This document shows, piece by piece, positions 1 to 8,302 of a stretch of 64,000 nt of DNA. This stretch comes from Paenibacillus mesophilus (GTDB lineage: Bacteria; Bacillota; Bacilli; Paenibacillales; NBRC-103111). The position numbers and the translations under genes were made by a program. The DNA lies in the NCBI RefSeq assembly GCF_005938385.1, contig NZ_VCRA01000006.1, positions 394,026 to 458,025 on the forward strand. The letters are read 5' to 3'. How positions within the stretch are numbered: the stretch's first letter is position 1; the number at the start of each line of letters is the position of its first letter. The notes below the pieces were generated by a model. It saw only the letters and a program-made list of their open reading frames with translations, was not told the DNA's origin and searched no databases.

Positions 1-46
1 CGCCCGGATGGTTTTGCGCCAGAACGGATATTTTAAGTGTCGCCAT
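1..46 (-). CDS. ilvN: Acetolactate synthase small subunit, N-terminal fragment cut by window edge
   Basis: Only the first 15 codons lie in the window. A reverse-strand ATG at 46, seven bases after a GGAGGGG ribosome binding site, opens a frame reading M-A-T-L-K-I-S-V-L-A-Q-N-H-P-G. This matches the start of the ACT domain of acetolactate synthase regulatory subunits, which begin with a strand of the type ISVLVxNxPG. The frame overlaps the last codons of ilvB by 14 bases, so the two are probably translationally coupled. The small subunit mediates valine feedback inhibition of the large subunit. The rest of the gene is outside the window. Confidence 0.75.
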   Translation of the reverse strand, partial: MATLKISVLAQNHPG

Positions 47-1868
47 TGTTCCGCCCCTCCCCCACGATCATGTCGCCCAGCGGCTTGCCTTGCGGTACCA
101 TCGGATAGACAAGCTCGTCCTTCGAGACGACGAAATCGATCAGCACCGGCCCCGGCGTATCGAGCGCCTCCTGCCATGCAAGCCGGGCATCATGCTTATT
201 GTCCGCCCGGAGTCCCTTCACGCCGTATGCTTCCGCCAGCTTGACGAAATCCGGGCTGCCCGACAAATCGATGTGGCTGTAGCGGCGATCGTAGATGAGC
301 TCCTGCCACTGCTTGATCATGCCGAGCGTCCGATTGTTGATGACGACGATTTTGACCGGGATGTTATGGATCGCGCAAATCGCCAGCTCCTGGGAGCACA
401 TCTGCATCCCGCCGTCCCCGTTGATCGAGACGACGAGCCGGTCCGGATTGCCAATCTGCGCGCCGATCGCCGCCGGAAAGCCGAAGCCCATCGTGCCCAA
501 GCCGCCGGACGTAACGAGCGAACGCGGGCGGTTGAACTTGTAATATTGCGCCGTCCACATCTGATGCTGCCCGACATCGGTCGTAATGATCGCTTCCCCG
601 CCCGTCGTCCCGGATATCATCTCGATGACGGCTTGGGGCTTCAGCGGGTGTTCCGTATCCGTATAGCGGAGCGGGTATTGCCGCTTCAGGCTGTCGAGGC
701 GTCTCAGCCACGCCGCCTTGGCGTCGCTTGGCCCGAAGGTACCGGCTCGGCTCGCGGACGCTTCTCCTCTTCCCCGCTCAATGAGCAGCGCGTTCGCCGC
801 ATTTAGAACGTCGTGGACGTCTCCCTGCACGGAGATCGCCGTCGGCACCAGCTTGCCGATCTCCGCCGCGTCGATGTCGATATGGACGATGCGCGCTCCG
901 GGAGCGAAGCCGTCCAGTCTCATCGTCACCCGGTCGTCGAACCGCGCTCCCGCCGAAATAAGCAGGTCGCACTCCTGCAGCGCCCGGTTGGCCGCCACCG
1001 TGCCATGCATGCCGGGCATGCCGAGCCACAGCCCGTGCCCGCTCGGGAAGCCGCCCAGTCCGAGCAGCGTCGTCGTGACGGGAACCCGCGTTTTCTCCGC
1101 GAACGTGACCAGCTCGCTTCCGGCGTCCGCCGCGACAACACCTGCTCCGGCGAGCAGCAGAGGCCGTTCGGCGGCCTCCACCGCCGCGAGCAGCTCATCG
1201 ATCCGCTGCAACAGCCCGGGTGCGGCCGGTGACGGGTTATACCCCGGAATCGATATACCGGCGGGATAGCGGAATACCGCCTCCTCGGCCGAGACGTCCT
1301 TCGGGATGTCGATCAGCACGGGCCCCTTCCTCCCCGTCCCCGCGATATGAAACGCTTCGCGCACGATACGCGGCAAATCGGCGGCGCTCCGTACAAAGTA
1401 GCTGTGCTTCGTGATCGGCTGCGTAATCCCGACGATGTCCGCTTCCTGGAACGAATCGGTGCCGATGAGCGTTGCGGCGACGTTGCCGGTAATGACGACA
1501 AGCGGAACCGAGTCCATATGCGCCGTGGCGATACCCGTCACCAGATTGGTCGCTCCCGGTCCCGAGGTGGCGATGCATACTCCGGTTTTGCCGGTCGATC
1601 TGGCGTATCCGTCCGCCGCATGAATCGCTCCTTGCTCGTGCCGGGTCAGCACATGCCGGAAATGCGGATTGCCGTGCATGGCGTCGTAAATGTACAGTAC
1701 CGCTCCACCCGGATAGCCGAAAACGCATTCCACCCCTTCGAGCAGCAGCGAGCGCAGCAATATTTCCGAGCCGGATATCCGGTCCGGCTCCATTAGGCGT
1801 TCCCGCAGCGCGGGATCGTTTACGGGAACGGAGTAGTCCGTCTTTTCCTCCGCTTTCGTGTCGTGCAT
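33..1868 (-). CDS. ilvB: Acetolactate synthase large (catalytic) subunit
   Basis: A 611-residue thiamine-diphosphate enzyme that condenses two pyruvates, or pyruvate and 2-oxobutyrate, in the first common step of valine, leucine and isoleucine synthesis. The N-terminal pyrimidine-binding domain shows PGGAVLYIYDA and RHEQGAIHAADGYARS, which holds the catalytic Glu. The C-terminal domain has the ThDP/Mg motif GDGGMQM followed by INNRTLGMIKQW. The length is normal for IlvB, with a short extra N-terminal stretch. The ATG at 1868 follows AAAGGGG. It overlaps ilvN, which continues beyond the window. The 169-base upstream gap is too short for a T-box leader and none was seen. Confidence 0.95.
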   Translation of the reverse strand: MHDTKAEEKTDYSVPVNDPALRERLMEPDRISGSEILLRSLLLEGVECVFGYPGGAVLYIYDAMHGNPHFRHVLTRHEQGAIHAADGYARSTGKTGVCIATSGPGATNLVTGIATAHMDSVPLVVITGNVAATLIGTDSFQEADIVGITQPITKHSYFVRSAADLPRIVREAFHIAGTGRKGPVLIDIPKDVSAEEAVFRYPAGISIPGYNPSPAAPGLLQRIDELLAAVEAAERPLLLAGAGVVAADAGSELVTFAEKTRVPVTTTLLGLGGFPSGHGLWLGMPGMHGTVAANRALQECDLLISAGARFDDRVTMRLDGFAPGARIVHIDIDAAEIGKLVPTAISVQGDVHDVLNAANALLIERGRGEASASRAGTFGPSDAKAAWLRRLDSLKRQYPLRYTDTEHPLKPQAVIEMISGTTGGEAIITTDVGQHQMWTAQYYKFNRPRSLVTSGGLGTMGFGFPAAIGAQIGNPDRLVVSINGDGGMQMCSQELAICAIHNIPVKIVVINNRTLGMIKQWQELIYDRRYSHIDLSGSPDFVKLAEAYGVKGLRADNKHDARLAWQEALDTPGPVLIDFVVSKDELVYPMVPQGKPLGDMIVGEGRNNGDT

Positions 1869-2037
1869 GGATCATTTCCCCTTTCGCGGTTTGCTACCGA
1901 TAACGTAGCATGACCGGCGGAGGCGGCAGTACTATCCTTCGGGCGACATCGATAGTATACTTTGGGATAAAAAACGAAATGGGAGAAGGCTTCTTGGGAG
2001 GCGATGCCGAATCCATCGTAAAAGGAGGTATGCGAAA

Positions 2038-4293
2038 ATGACGCCTGCGCCGGACGACAACGACGCGTTCGCAACGCTCGGGGATCGGATCGAACGGCTC
2101 CGTGTCGACGAATTCGTCGGCCGCGCCTTCGAGCAGCATTTTTTCGAGGAATATTTGACCCGCCTGCCGGATAGGACCGAGCGGATCTTGAACGTGCACG
2201 GAACCGGGGGAATGGGCAAAACGGTTCTGCTCGGACGGTTTCGCGCCATCGCGGAGGAATGGGGGGCGTCATTCGTCTATGTCGATCTTCGCCAAGTGGC
2301 GGGGCGTACCGAGCATATCGCCGCTTTCGTGCGGGATCAGACCGGACGTGCTTATCCGCAAAGTATGGCGGATGCGGAGTCCGGCCGTTCCGCACACGGC
2401 ATCGAGACGTCCGCAGCCGCGTTCGGCTCACCGGATTCATGCGCCGAGCCGCTCAACCGGATCGCCGTCTCCAGGCGCATCGTGCTTGCGTTCGACCATT
2501 ACGAGGAAATCGGCAGCCTGGACGCCTGGCTGCGCGATTCGCTGCTGCCCATGCTGCACACGAACATCCTCATCGTCATAGCCGGACGTTACCCGCTGGA
2601 AGGACCATGGCGCCTATCGCCGGCTTGGAGGAAGCTCGTCGTCGCGCTGCCGCTGTCCGAGTGGAGCTATGACGATGCCAGAGTCTACTTGACGCGCTGC
2701 GGAATAACCGACGAGACTGCGGCCGACCGGCTGTGGATCCGGACATTCGGCCACCCGCTCTCTCTCGCGATGGCCGTCTCCGCTTCTCCCGGCACAGATC
2801 GCCGCGCTATCGCGCCGGCTTCGCCGACTAGGCCGGAACGGCTTGACGAAAGGTTCGAGGAGCTCGTCCGCCACTGGCTGCGGGAAGCTCCGGACGACGA
2901 GCTGCGCGAGCTGGTCATGGCCGCGTCCGTCACGCGTTCGTTTCAGCAGGAGAGCTTGTCCGCCATGACCGGGAGGGATATCTCCCCTTCTCTGTTCGAC
3001 CGTCTCGTCAAGCTCTCCTTCGTCGAACGAAGCCTAGGCGGCGGCTGGCGCATGCACGAATTGGCCCGCGAGACGGTGCTCCTGTCATTCCGCGAACGGT
3101 TTCCCGACCGGTTCGCGCAGTACCGGAGCATGACGGTCCGCTCTTTGCGCGAACGGATCGCCGCGGCGCTGCGGGAAGGACAGGACATCACCCGCGAAGC
3201 GGCCGAGCTGCTCGGCCAGATCGGCAACCCGATTTTGCGGGCGCATTTCCGCCATTCCCGCGCCTCCCGCAATTACTGGGAAACCGTCAGCCCGCATAAC
3301 GCCGAAGAGGCCGAGACTTATGTACGAAGCCGGGCAAGCCTTGCCCGGGACAGCGTCATCCGCTGCTCGGACCCCGAGACGGGGCAGCTGTTCCGCTTCT
3401 CTCTGACCGCCGCCCAAAGCTTGCAGCAGCTGTCGCCGGCATCCGTGAGCGAGCTTGTCCGGCATGGCGGCGAGCATGCCCTTCGTCTGCTCCGCAGCCC
3501 TGCCGGAGAGGCGGTCGGACTCGTCGCCATGCTGCCGATCCACGCGGGGACGCTGCCTTTTCTCATGAACGCCCCGGCTTCCCGGGCTTATTTCCACTCA
3601 CTGCCGGCGGAGCGGCTGGCCCCGTTTCAGGTGCCTCCCCGGGCCAGCGTCGGCAAGTTTCTGTACTATGCAGACGTCGCCGACCCGGAGAAAGAGGAGC
3701 TGCGTTCCGACGTCGTGCGGCTTAAGCTGGAGCATATGCTGGCCGGCGCCCTGCTGGTCGCTTCTCCGCCGAATGTGCCGTACTATGCGGAAGCGTACCG
3801 CAGTCTCGGCTTTATGACCGTACCCGGCGCGGAACACGCCGATTACGACGGCAGGACGCTTACCCCCGCCTACGTGCTGGACACTCGTGGCAGCGGCGGG
3901 ATGATCTCCTTTCTGAACCGGGTGACGGAGTCGTCCGAACCGTTCCCGTCCCTGTTCGCGACGGAGCAGTCCGCCGCCGCATCCTTGCCCGACAGCGGCG
4001 ACCGTACGCCTTCGCTGCTTGGCGGAGTTCCCGCCTCGACCGCGACCCTCCACCCGCTTACTCCCCGCGAACGGGAGGTCGCCGGACTGCTCGCGCTAGG
4101 GCACACGAACGGCGAGATCGCTTCGGCGCTCTATATGAGCGTGGCCGCCGTCAAGAAGCACGTCAATGCGATGCTGCACAAGTACGGCGTGAGAAACCGC
4201 ACCCAGCTGGCCCAAGCGCTGTCCGGCATCCGACCCGGCTCCGTCTTTGACGCGTTGCGGGAGCCGACAACCCCCTTTTCATCGGACGTCTGA
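2038..4293 (+). CDS. STAND-type ATPase / LuxR-family regulator with a GNAT-like middle segment
   Basis: A 751-residue cytoplasmic regulator. A P-loop, GTGGMGKTVLLGRF, lies near residue 54, and FDHYEEI near residue 155 looks like Walker B, so the N-terminal third is a NACHT/NB-ARC-like switch ATPase. The C-terminus (about 673-735) is a LuxR helix-turn-helix, with LTPREREVAGLLALGHTNGEIA followed by AAVKKHVNAML. Between them, about residues 475-620 read like an acetyltransferase fold, with GLVAMLPIHAG and then YYAEAYRSLGF. The segment is only inferred to be GNAT-like. The ATG follows AAAGGAGGT at good spacing. The gene is divergent from ilvB, and its inducing ligand is unknown. Confidence 0.8.
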   Translation: MTPAPDDNDAFATLGDRIERLRVDEFVGRAFEQHFFEEYLTRLPDRTERILNVHGTGGMGKTVLLGRFRAIAEEWGASFVYVDLRQVAGRTEHIAAFVRDQTGRAYPQSMADAESGRSAHGIETSAAAFGSPDSCAEPLNRIAVSRRIVLAFDHYEEIGSLDAWLRDSLLPMLHTNILIVIAGRYPLEGPWRLSPAWRKLVVALPLSEWSYDDARVYLTRCGITDETAADRLWIRTFGHPLSLAMAVSASPGTDRRAIAPASPTRPERLDERFEELVRHWLREAPDDELRELVMAASVTRSFQQESLSAMTGRDISPSLFDRLVKLSFVERSLGGGWRMHELARETVLLSFRERFPDRFAQYRSMTVRSLRERIAAALREGQDITREAAELLGQIGNPILRAHFRHSRASRNYWETVSPHNAEEAETYVRSRASLARDSVIRCSDPETGQLFRFSLTAAQSLQQLSPASVSELVRHGGEHALRLLRSPAGEAVGLVAMLPIHAGTLPFLMNAPASRAYFHSLPAERLAPFQVPPRASVGKFLYYADVADPEKEELRSDVVRLKLEHMLAGALLVASPPNVPYYAEAYRSLGFMTVPGAEHADYDGRTLTPAYVLDTRGSGGMISFLNRVTESSEPFPSLFATEQSAAASLPDSGDRTPSLLGGVPASTATLHPLTPREREVAGLLALGHTNGEIASALYMSVAAVKKHVNAMLHKYGVRNRTQLAQALSGIRPGSVFDALREPTTPFSSDV

Positions 4294-4367
4294 AAAGGTA
4301 CAATGCAAGAGGAAACAACGCCGGGTCGTCCAGCGACCCGCTTATTCGAAAGGAGTCCAAAACCGCT

Positions 4368-4637
4368 ATGCTGTATGCCGCATTGCTTACGATTATCGAT
4401 GCCGACCTGAACGCCAAATTCCGCCCCGCCCATCTCGACTACCTCGACAAGCTTTATAAGGAAAACAAAGTCGTCATGGCTGGACCGTTCGCGGACAAAA
4501 AAGGCGGCATGGTCATTTACCGCGCCGATTCCCCGGAAGAAGCGAAAGCGCTCGCCGAGGCGGACCCGGTCGTGCTCGAAGGCGCGCGGACGCTCGAGCT
4601 GCGCGAATGGAACGCGCTTCAGTTCCCGCTTTCCTAA
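4368..4637 (+). CDS. YciI-family protein
   Basis: An 89-residue ferredoxin-like alpha/beta protein of the YciI family. The conserved pattern is visible as HLDYLDKLYKENKVVMAGPF followed by GGMVIYRADSPEEA. Some family members act as dehalogenase-like or muconolactone-isomerase-like enzymes, but the substrate here is unknown. AAGGAG lies 13 bases before the ATG. A perfect 7-bp hairpin with no U-tract (4322-4340) separates it from the LuxR-type gene, so it may be cotranscribed. A clear terminator follows at 4657. Confidence 0.85.
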   Translation: MLYAALLTIIDADLNAKFRPAHLDYLDKLYKENKVVMAGPFADKKGGMVIYRADSPEEAKALAEADPVVLEGARTLELREWNALQFPLS

Positions 4638-4656
4638 TAAGTTCGCTTAAACCGAC

Positions 4657-4690
4657 AAAACCGCCTGGAGAGCATCTCCAAGGCGGTTTT
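4657..4690 (+). terminator. Rho-independent terminator after the YciI gene
   Basis: An inverted repeat, AAAACCGCC-TGGAGA then TCTCCA-AGGCGGTTTT, has one bulged base and a three-base loop. Its 3' arm ends in TTTT. The 5' arm begins with AAAA, so it could also act for the convergent ArsR gene on the other strand. Confidence 0.8.
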
Positions 4691-4719
4691 GCTTGCATCC
4701 GACGACCGTCGCCCTGTCG

Positions 4720-5322
4720 TCAAGACAGCGTCTCCCATTTGGCCCACAATTCCTTCGGATTTAGCTCATAAATCTGATTGTCGCGATACATATAGTGATG
4801 CATGATGAATTCGCGGCGGATCGTGGCGAAATCCTCGTGCACCCGCCCGATATATTCGTTGATTTCCTTCTCCGTGTAGCTTCGGCCCGGTTCGAGCTTG
4901 GACACGAGATGCTCCAGCACGATCAGCTTCTTCTTCAGCTGCGCCGGAATATGCTTCAGCTTGCCGTCCGCCGTGAAGAAATTTTTCAGCACGGATTGCC
5001 GCAGACGGGTGTGTGCGTCTTCCATCTTCCCTTCCTCCTCCCCTTTGTTCCCCTTCTCGATCAGGTCGACGATAACGGTGCTGTATGCCCGGATAAAGTA
5101 CCGGTTGAGCGAAAAGTAGATCGTGTTCTTGTCGCGCCGCTCGTTGATCAGGCTAACCTCGCGCAGCTTGGCGGCATGGTGCGTCACCGTAGCCGGCGAA
5201 ATGCACAGCTTCTCCGCCAGCTCCAGCCCGTTCAGCTCTCCGTCGGCCAGCAGGCCGATCATCCGGACGCGTGTAGGGTCGGCCAGCGCTTTATGGTAGT
5301 TGACGATTTTGTCCAACTGCAT
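4720..5322 (-). CDS. ArsR-family repressor with C-terminal DUF2087 domain
   Basis: A 200-residue transcription factor. The N-terminal winged helix (about 1-75) has the ArsR pattern HKALADPTRVRMIGLL followed by LCISPATVTHHAAKLRE. The C-terminal part (about 115-195), with LKHIPAQLKKKLIVLEHL and YTEKEINEYI, matches the DUF2087 domain found on such regulators. The metal-binding CxC of classical ArsR proteins is absent, so the signal is probably not arsenite. Its promoter carries a palindrome (ATTAGAT-AATA-ATCTAAT) over the -10 box, consistent with autoregulation. An almost identical site precedes the TraB-like gene at 24075. Confidence 0.85.
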   Translation of the reverse strand: MQLDKIVNYHKALADPTRVRMIGLLADGELNGLELAEKLCISPATVTHHAAKLREVSLINERRDKNTIYFSLNRYFIRAYSTVIVDLIEKGNKGEEEGKMEDAHTRLRQSVLKNFFTADGKLKHIPAQLKKKLIVLEHLVSKLEPGRSYTEKEINEYIGRVHEDFATIRREFIMHHYMYRDNQIYELNPKELWAKWETLS

Positions 5323-5358
5323 GCGGGTATCCTCCGACTCGATATATTTTCGATGAAT

Positions 5359-5398
5359 GTCTAATTAGATAATAATCTAATATAATGGTCCGAGTCAA
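5359..5398 (-). promoter_or_regulatory. Promoter and operator of the ArsR-type gene
   Basis: On the minus strand, TTGACT (forward 5393-5398) and TATTAT (forward 5369-5374) are 18 bases apart. The -10 box lies inside the perfect inverted repeat ATTAGAT-N4-ATCTAAT (5364-5381). The forward-strand 18-mer GTCTAATTAGATAATAAT (5359-5376) recurs with one mismatch at 24760-24777 in the same position relative to a -10 box. Confidence 0.7.
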
Positions 5399-5475
5399 TT
5401 TGAATCTGTAAAAATCGGCATACGCCCAAACGCGCGACAAGTAGACCAATCACGACGAAATTAGACTCACGGAGT

Positions 5476-5674
5476 AATAGCGGAAAAAAACGCACCTATT
5501 CCTCAACTTTGACCGACTCCCCGGCAGTTAGCGGAAATTATTGCATCTATTTCGGCGAAAAACACCTGAACATGCCCTCCAATCGATGATTTCCCTCGAA
5601 ATAAGCTCAATTTTTTCCGCTATGTTACCCGGATCCCCTTTCTCCGAGGAAATAAGTGCATTTTTTTCGCTATT
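5476..5674. repeat. Array A: four ~26-bp AATAGCGGAA units, two forward and two inverted
   Basis: The 374-base gap between the ArsR gene and the next gene holds four related units: 5476-5502 and 5527-5553 in forward orientation, 5598-5623 and 5648-5674 inverted. The shared core reads AATAGCGGAAAAAAATGCAC then TTATTTC. The two halves can pair into a large stem. The last unit ends 22 bases from the stop codon of the gene at 5697. The layout is the same as at 18318-18506 and 59927-60115. Spacers between units (24-44 bp) are not conserved. Confidence 0.75.
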
Positions 5675-5696
5675 CCCACCGCCAATCCGAACAGAA

Positions 5697-6281
5697 CTAC
5701 AGCCGTAGCGGCCCCTTCTCCGGATTAAGCCGGTAAGAGCGGATTCGCGCCGCTCCGGAAGCGGGCAGCAAATACCCTGCCTGCACGAGCCGATGCAGAA
5801 TCGTTCTCGCCGACCGTTCGGATATGCCGAGCTCCGTGGGCGCATGCGTATCCCCGTACCATCTGCCCAATAGCTGCTGCACCGTTTGCTGGCAGCGCCG
5901 AGGTTTGTCGGTCAGCTCGTCGTATGCAAAGCGCAGCACTTTCCATCCGTCCAGGACGAGGTGGTTTTGCCTCAGCAAGTTGTCGGCAAACTGCCAACGG
6001 CTCAAGTCGCGGCCGTGCGGACCGTACCCGTCTATTTCGATGCACACCTGATAGGGCGCACGGATGTAGGCGAAGTCCAAGTAACGGACACCGTCTTTGA
6101 AATCCATCACTTCGTATTCAGGGTGCAAATAGTCGAAATGACCGACGGCCGGCCACCAAACCTGCTGCAGAAACAGCTTCTCCGCATGGCCGAGTCCATC
6201 CTTTAACCGCCGACATCGCATTTCTCCGGCTTCTTCCATATGTCGCAGCATGAACCGCTCGTAGTAAGCTTCATAGGACAT
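5697..6281 (-). CDS. Putative Vsr/DUF559-like nuclease-fold protein with C-terminal winged helix
   Basis: A 194-residue protein of unknown role. The middle (about 75-140) has the pattern of small restriction-endonuclease-fold proteins: RYLDFAYIRAPYQVCIEIDG supplies D and ExD-type acidic residues, followed by WQFADNLLRQNHLVLDGW and VLRFAYDEL. The C-terminal 50 residues (ISERSARTILHRLVQAGYL) look like a winged helix. A start at 6281 (MSYEAYY) is preferred over 6317 because GGGAGGGAGGG lies just upstream. Binding or cutting of DNA is inferred from fold resemblance only. The gene stands alone between a terminator and repeat array A. Confidence 0.6.
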   Translation of the reverse strand: MSYEAYYERFMLRHMEEAGEMRCRRLKDGLGHAEKLFLQQVWWPAVGHFDYLHPEYEVMDFKDGVRYLDFAYIRAPYQVCIEIDGYGPHGRDLSRWQFADNLLRQNHLVLDGWKVLRFAYDELTDKPRRCQQTVQQLLGRWYGDTHAPTELGISERSARTILHRLVQAGYLLPASGAARIRSYRLNPEKGPLRL

Positions 6282-6308
6282 TAGCCCTCCCTCCCTAGAC
6301 GCCGAACG

Positions 6309-6349
6309 CAAAAACACCGCATCGTCCGGTTCTCCGGATCGAGCGGTGT
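6309..6349 (-). terminator. Terminator of coaA
   Basis: Arms ACACCGC (6314-6320) and GCGGTGT (6343-6349) enclose an inner TCCGG/CCGGA stem. On the minus strand the hairpin is followed by TTTTTG, so it closes the pantothenate kinase transcript. Confidence 0.8.
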
Positions 6350-6403
6350 GTGCTTCACAACGTTATTTTCTTCATCATAGTCGAGTGCCACGGAAATTAC
6401 AAG

Positions 6404-7324
6404 CTACTTGCGGAGCAGCACTTTGCGGATTTCGTGGTTCGAGCCTTTTTGCAGCAGCAGCCGGGCGCGGCCTTTGGACGGCAAAATATTCTCGCGCAAA
6501 TTAACGGCGTTAATTTCGTTCCATATTTGCGTCGCCGTCTGGACCGATTCCTCCTCCGTCAACGTGGCGTAACGATGAAAGTACGACTTCGGGTCGCGAA
6601 ACGCCGAATCCCGCAGCATGCGGAACCGTTCGATATACCACTGCTCAATGTCCTTCTCGTCGGCATCTAGATAGATCGAGAAATCGAAGAAGTCGCTGAC
6701 GAACACTCGTGCCTCCTTGCTCACTTGAAGCACGTTGATGCCTTCCACGATCAGAATGTCCGGATTGCGGACGACCTGCTGCCGATCGGGAATAACGTCA
6801 TATACCAAATGGGAGTATACCGGAGCCGATACTTCCGGCTTGCCCGCCTTCACTTCCGTTAGAAACTGCAGCAGCCGCTTAATATCGTAGCTCTCGGGGA
6901 AGCCTTTGCGCTTCATGAGTCCCCGCTCCTGCAAAATCCGGTTCGGATGCAAAAATCCGTCGGTCGTCACCAGGTCGACGTTGCGGTGGTTCGTCCACCG
7001 CGAGAGCAGCAGCTGCAGCAGCCGGGCCGCCGTGCTTTTGCCGACCGCCACGCTTCCCGCTATGCCGATGATGAACGGCGTCTTCGCCTCGCGGCTGCCG
7101 GTAAAGGAAACAGCCGATCGGTACAACTGCTGGGAAGCGGCTACATACAAGTTAATAAGCCGGGTAATCGGATGATAAATGCGCTCCGCCTCTTCGAACG
7201 GAATTTGATCGTTTAACCCCTTTAATCGTTCGAATTCTTCCTTCGTCAGCGGGAGGGGCGTATGATCTCTAAGCGCCGCCCACTCCTCGCGGCCGAACTC
7301 CATATATAAGGTATGCCGATTCAT
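6404..7324 (-). CDS. coaA: Type I pantothenate kinase
   Basis: A 306-residue cytoplasmic kinase that phosphorylates pantothenate with ATP in the first committed step of coenzyme A synthesis. The P-loop is [29 protein letters not shown] and [11 protein letters not shown] are typical PanK-I motifs, and [11 protein letters not shown] follows. The length fits the bacterial family. The frame is open to 7405, but that extension runs into the 100-bp repeat at 7351. The ATG at 7324 ([11 protein letters not shown]) has GGTGGAG at proper spacing and gives the usual N-terminus. It is monocistronic, with a terminator at 6309. Confidence 0.93.
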   Translation of the reverse strand: MNRHTLYMEFGREEWAALRDHTPLPLTKEEFERLKGLNDQIPFEEAERIYHPITRLINLYVAASQQLYRSAVSFTGSREAKTPFIIGIAGSVAVGKSTAARLLQLLLSRWTNHRNVDLVTTDGFLHPNRILQERGLMKRKGFPESYDIKRLLQFLTEVKAGKPEVSAPVYSHLVYDVIPDRQQVVRNPDILIVEGINVLQVSKEARVFVSDFFDFSIYLDADEKDIEQWYIERFRMLRDSAFRDPKSYFHRYATLTEEESVQTATQIWNEINAVNLRENILPSKGRARLLLQKGSNHEIRKVLLRK

Positions 7325-7350
7325 GTCAGTCTCCACCGTTCTTGTTGTAA

Positions 7351-7450
7351 GGAACTTAACGGAATTGCCGCCCTGGCTGACGACAGAGGCTTTGTGGACC
7401 GGCAAGTCCCGGTCGTCAGAGTACAGGTATGTTATTCCGTTAAAGTTCCT
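7351..7450. repeat. ~100-bp palindromic element, copy 1
   Basis: The outer arms are GGAACTTAACGGAAT and ATTCCGTTAAAGTTCC. Inside them a second inverted repeat, CTGACGAC...CCGGTCGTCAG, makes the whole element one long imperfect hairpin. It is about 85-90 % identical by eye to 51169-51268. It lies between the coaA start and the nitroreductase stop codon (74 bases beyond its end). It has no coding potential and no transposase. Confidence 0.85.
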
Positions 7451-7524
7451 AGCTGAAAGACAGTATGAACGAGGGCGGCCTGTACGTCAAGCAAAACATT
7501 GCGGATGCGCAGACGGAAGCTGCG

Positions 7525-8148
7525 CTAGAAGGAGTTCCATACCGTAACGGCATCGGTCGGGAAGCGGGAGCTCGGATAAGCGGGCTTGGCCGCCCGTCCG
7601 ACGGCAATGAGCATAACCGGGATGTACCGGTCCGGAACCCGGAAAACATCCGCCAGCTTCTCCGCGTCGAAGCCCCCCATCGGGCACGTATCATAGCCCA
7701 TCTCCTTAGCGACCAGCATAAGCTGCATGGCGGCAAGCGAAGCGTTCAAGAACGCCTGATCGCGGGCGGTTTGCCGGTTGGCGTAAGCCGCTTCGATTTG
7801 CCCGACGAGACGCGATTTGATTTCCGCGTTCATGAAGCCTTTATCCACCGCCTCCTGGTAAATCAGCTCCGCATTCTTATCCGCTTCCAAATCGCCGAGC
7901 ATCGCTACCGTAAAGGCGGCATCCACGACCTGCTGCTGTCCGTACGCGATCGGCAGCAGCTTTTCTTTGGCCCCCCGCTCGTCGAACACGAGAAACTTCC
8001 ACGGCTGCAGATTCCAAGCCGATGGAGCCTTCTGGGCCATTTCCAGCAGCTCCGTAATTTGCTGTCTGGTCAATGTCGCCTGCGGGTCGTACGATTTGAC
8101 CGCATGCCGTTCGACAAACGGAGATTTCACTAGCTGTTCCACAACCAT
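7525..8148 (-). CDS. Nitroreductase-family NAD(P)H-dependent flavin oxidoreductase
   Basis: A 207-residue FMN enzyme of the nitroreductase superfamily. ERHAVKSYDP supplies the N-terminal Arg/Ser FMN-phosphate site, and AQKAPSAWNLQPWKFLV is the second FMN motif. DTCPMGGFDAEKL is the typical C-terminal motif. Reduction of nitro compounds or quinones is known for the family, but the substrate here cannot be told. The ATG at 8148 is preferred because GGAGG lies nine bases upstream, while the GTG at 8157 directly abuts the GGAGG. No terminator other than the repeat at 7351 is visible downstream. Confidence 0.88.
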   Translation of the reverse strand: MVVEQLVKSPFVERHAVKSYDPQATLTRQQITELLEMAQKAPSAWNLQPWKFLVFDERGAKEKLLPIAYGQQQVVDAAFTVAMLGDLEADKNAELIYQEAVDKGFMNAEIKSRLVGQIEAAYANRQTARDQAFLNASLAAMQLMLVAKEMGYDTCPMGGFDAEKLADVFRVPDRYIPVMLIAVGRAAKPAYPSSRFPTDAVTVWNSF

Positions 8149-8263
8149 GATGTTCACCCTCCGGGTTCAGTTTGGATTTTTGCTTATGCGCACCTACTTC
8201 AAGCTTTCGCAGTTATATGCCCGTCTATGCGCTTTACCGGAATCGCCGCCACGCCCGCTGATG

Positions 8264-8293
8264 ACAAAACCCCCGGAACATTCCGAACCGGGG
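8264..8293 (-). terminator. Terminator of the cytochrome P450 gene
   Basis: CCCCCGG (8269-8275) pairs with CCGGGGG (8287-8293) around an 11-base loop. On the minus strand it is followed by TTTTG. Confidence 0.75.
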
Positions 8294-8302
8294 GATGTAT
8301 CT

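Noticed and set aside
1869..2037. T-box or attenuator leader for ilvB
   Set aside because: Only 169 bases, no AGGGUGGNACCGCG-type T-box core and no clear terminator. An imperfect AGTACTATC/GATAGTATACT repeat is present but too weak to call.
4322..4340. Terminator between the LuxR-type gene and the YciI gene
   Set aside because: CGGGTCG/CGACCCG is a perfect hairpin but has no U-tract.
5476..5674. CRISPR-like array
   Set aside because: Four short units with unequal spacers, half of them inverted and imperfect; no cas genes. This is not a CRISPR pattern.
7325..7405. Longer coaA start at 7405
   Set aside because: The extra 27 codons run into the dispersed 100-bp repeat, and a proper ribosome binding site precedes the ATG at 7324.
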